64,000 nt of DNA from an uncultured Porphyromonadaceae bacterium (GTDB taxonomy: Bacteria > Bacteroidota > Bacteroidia > Bacteroidales > Muribaculaceae), in assembly GCA_902493335.1 (NCBI GenBank), contig CABUPJ010000003.1:1-64000 (forward strand), read 5' to 3'. The notes under the pieces are model-generated. The model did not search any database and was not told the origin of the DNA. It saw only the letters and a list, made by a program, of their open reading frames with translations. Numbering within the stretch: the stretch's first letter is position 1; every line of letters begins with the position of its first letter. A program made the position numbers and the translations under genes. This document shows positions 63,596-64,000 of the stretch, piece by piece.

Positions 63596-64000
63596 TTATT
63601 CAACGCTCTGGCGCATGTAGTCGAGGCCCTCGCGCACTATCTGCTGGAGCGGGAGCTTCGACGTGTCGACATATTCGGCGGCGGCGAAGTCTTCGGGCGC
63701 CACCTCGTAGATGCCGAGTTTCTCCATGGCGTCGATGTCGTGGCTGATAATCGCTTTTATCAGATATTCCGACATGATGTCGAGAGGAACGACACGGTCA
63801 TATTCGCCGCTCATTATCATGGCGCGGCGTCCGCCGTTGAGACGGGCGTCGGGGGCGAAGAGACGGTTCAGGAAATGACCCGGGAATGTCGGACTGACGC
63901 TTGCTTTCGACGGCTTGAGCGATGCCCAGCCCATAAACTCGTCGACGTCGTCGCCTTCGGCGATGACTGTTATCTGACGGTAGGGGAAGTGCATATAGCC
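63596..64000 (-). CDS. nqrA: Na+-NQR subunit A, C-terminal part
   Basis: The right edge of the window cuts this gene; about 134 codons are visible. The segment GWASLKPSKASVSPTF, then LNGGRRAMIMSGEYDRVVPLDIM and the end GLDYMRQSVE is typical of the NqrA C-terminus. It is the first gene of the nqrA-B-C-D-E-F order, so the operon promoter lies beyond the window. Confidence 0.95.
   Translation of the reverse strand, partial: GYMHFPYRQITVIAEGDDVDEFMGWASLKPSKASVSPTFPGHFLNRLFAPDARLNGGRRAMIMSGEYDRVVPLDIMSEYLIKAIISHDIDAMEKLGIYEVAPEDFAAAEYVDTSKLPLQQIVREGLDYMRQSVE

Overview
The window is from a Bacteroidota chromosome, order Bacteroidales, most plausibly a Muribaculaceae-like gut commensal. The family is inferred; the order is well supported. 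Evidence is the recurrent TAnnTTTG promoter box, often with a TTTG/TTG element 19-20 bp upstream, and Bacteroidales-typical families: DUF4923, DUF5606, DUF6155, a PCMD lipoprotein, class III fructose-bisphosphatase, a GT3-type glycogen synthase, Na+-NQR and a YbiT-like ABC-F protein. I found no tRNA, rRNA, CRISPR array, insertion sequence or prophage.

Layout. 1-930: end of an unknown gene, then about 590 bp without a gene but rich in palindromes, including a 195-bp imperfect inverted repeat. 931-5559 (minus): PH-domain membrane protein, S9 peptidase and DUF6155 as one unit, then gdhA with its own terminator. 5789-9059 (plus): lysC, an ABC-F ATPase and a Dabb protein. 9052-15710 (minus): KtrA/KtrB potassium uptake, two exported proteins and a CapD-like sugar nucleotide enzyme. 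16021-20258 (plus): an outer-membrane locus with two tandem paralogous barrel-like proteins, a PCMD lipoprotein and a porin. 20232-21823 (minus): CPBP protease and trmN6. 21899-25846 (plus): engB, a 54-aa orphan, a relA homologue without hydrolase residues, and a lipoprotein. 25811-29723: hydrolase, DUF5606, Yip1 and smpB, and a methyltransferase. 29766-34233 (minus): pgk; prfA-DUF4153-pyrF. 34352-40004: the glycogen pair glgA-glgP and a FadL porin. 40224-45496: a T9SS-tagged GHL10 hydrolase coupled to a phosphoesterase/beta-propeller protein. 45638-54365: a seven-gene efflux and two-component operon behind a sigma-54 promoter. 54498-58948: fbp coupled to a two-TM, dual-Rossmann, RyR-domain protein. 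59056-64000: nqrF-E-D-C-B and the end of nqrA.

Themes are central metabolism (gdhA, lysC, pgk, pyrF, fbp, glycogen), sodium and potassium energetics (Nqr, Ktr), envelope and secretion, and translation/stringent functions (prfA, smpB, engB, relA, ABC-F). The strongest candidates for undescribed biology are the sigma-54-driven efflux operon that encodes its own NtrBC-like regulators, the RyR-domain channel-like protein joined to fbp, and the palindromic element near the left end.
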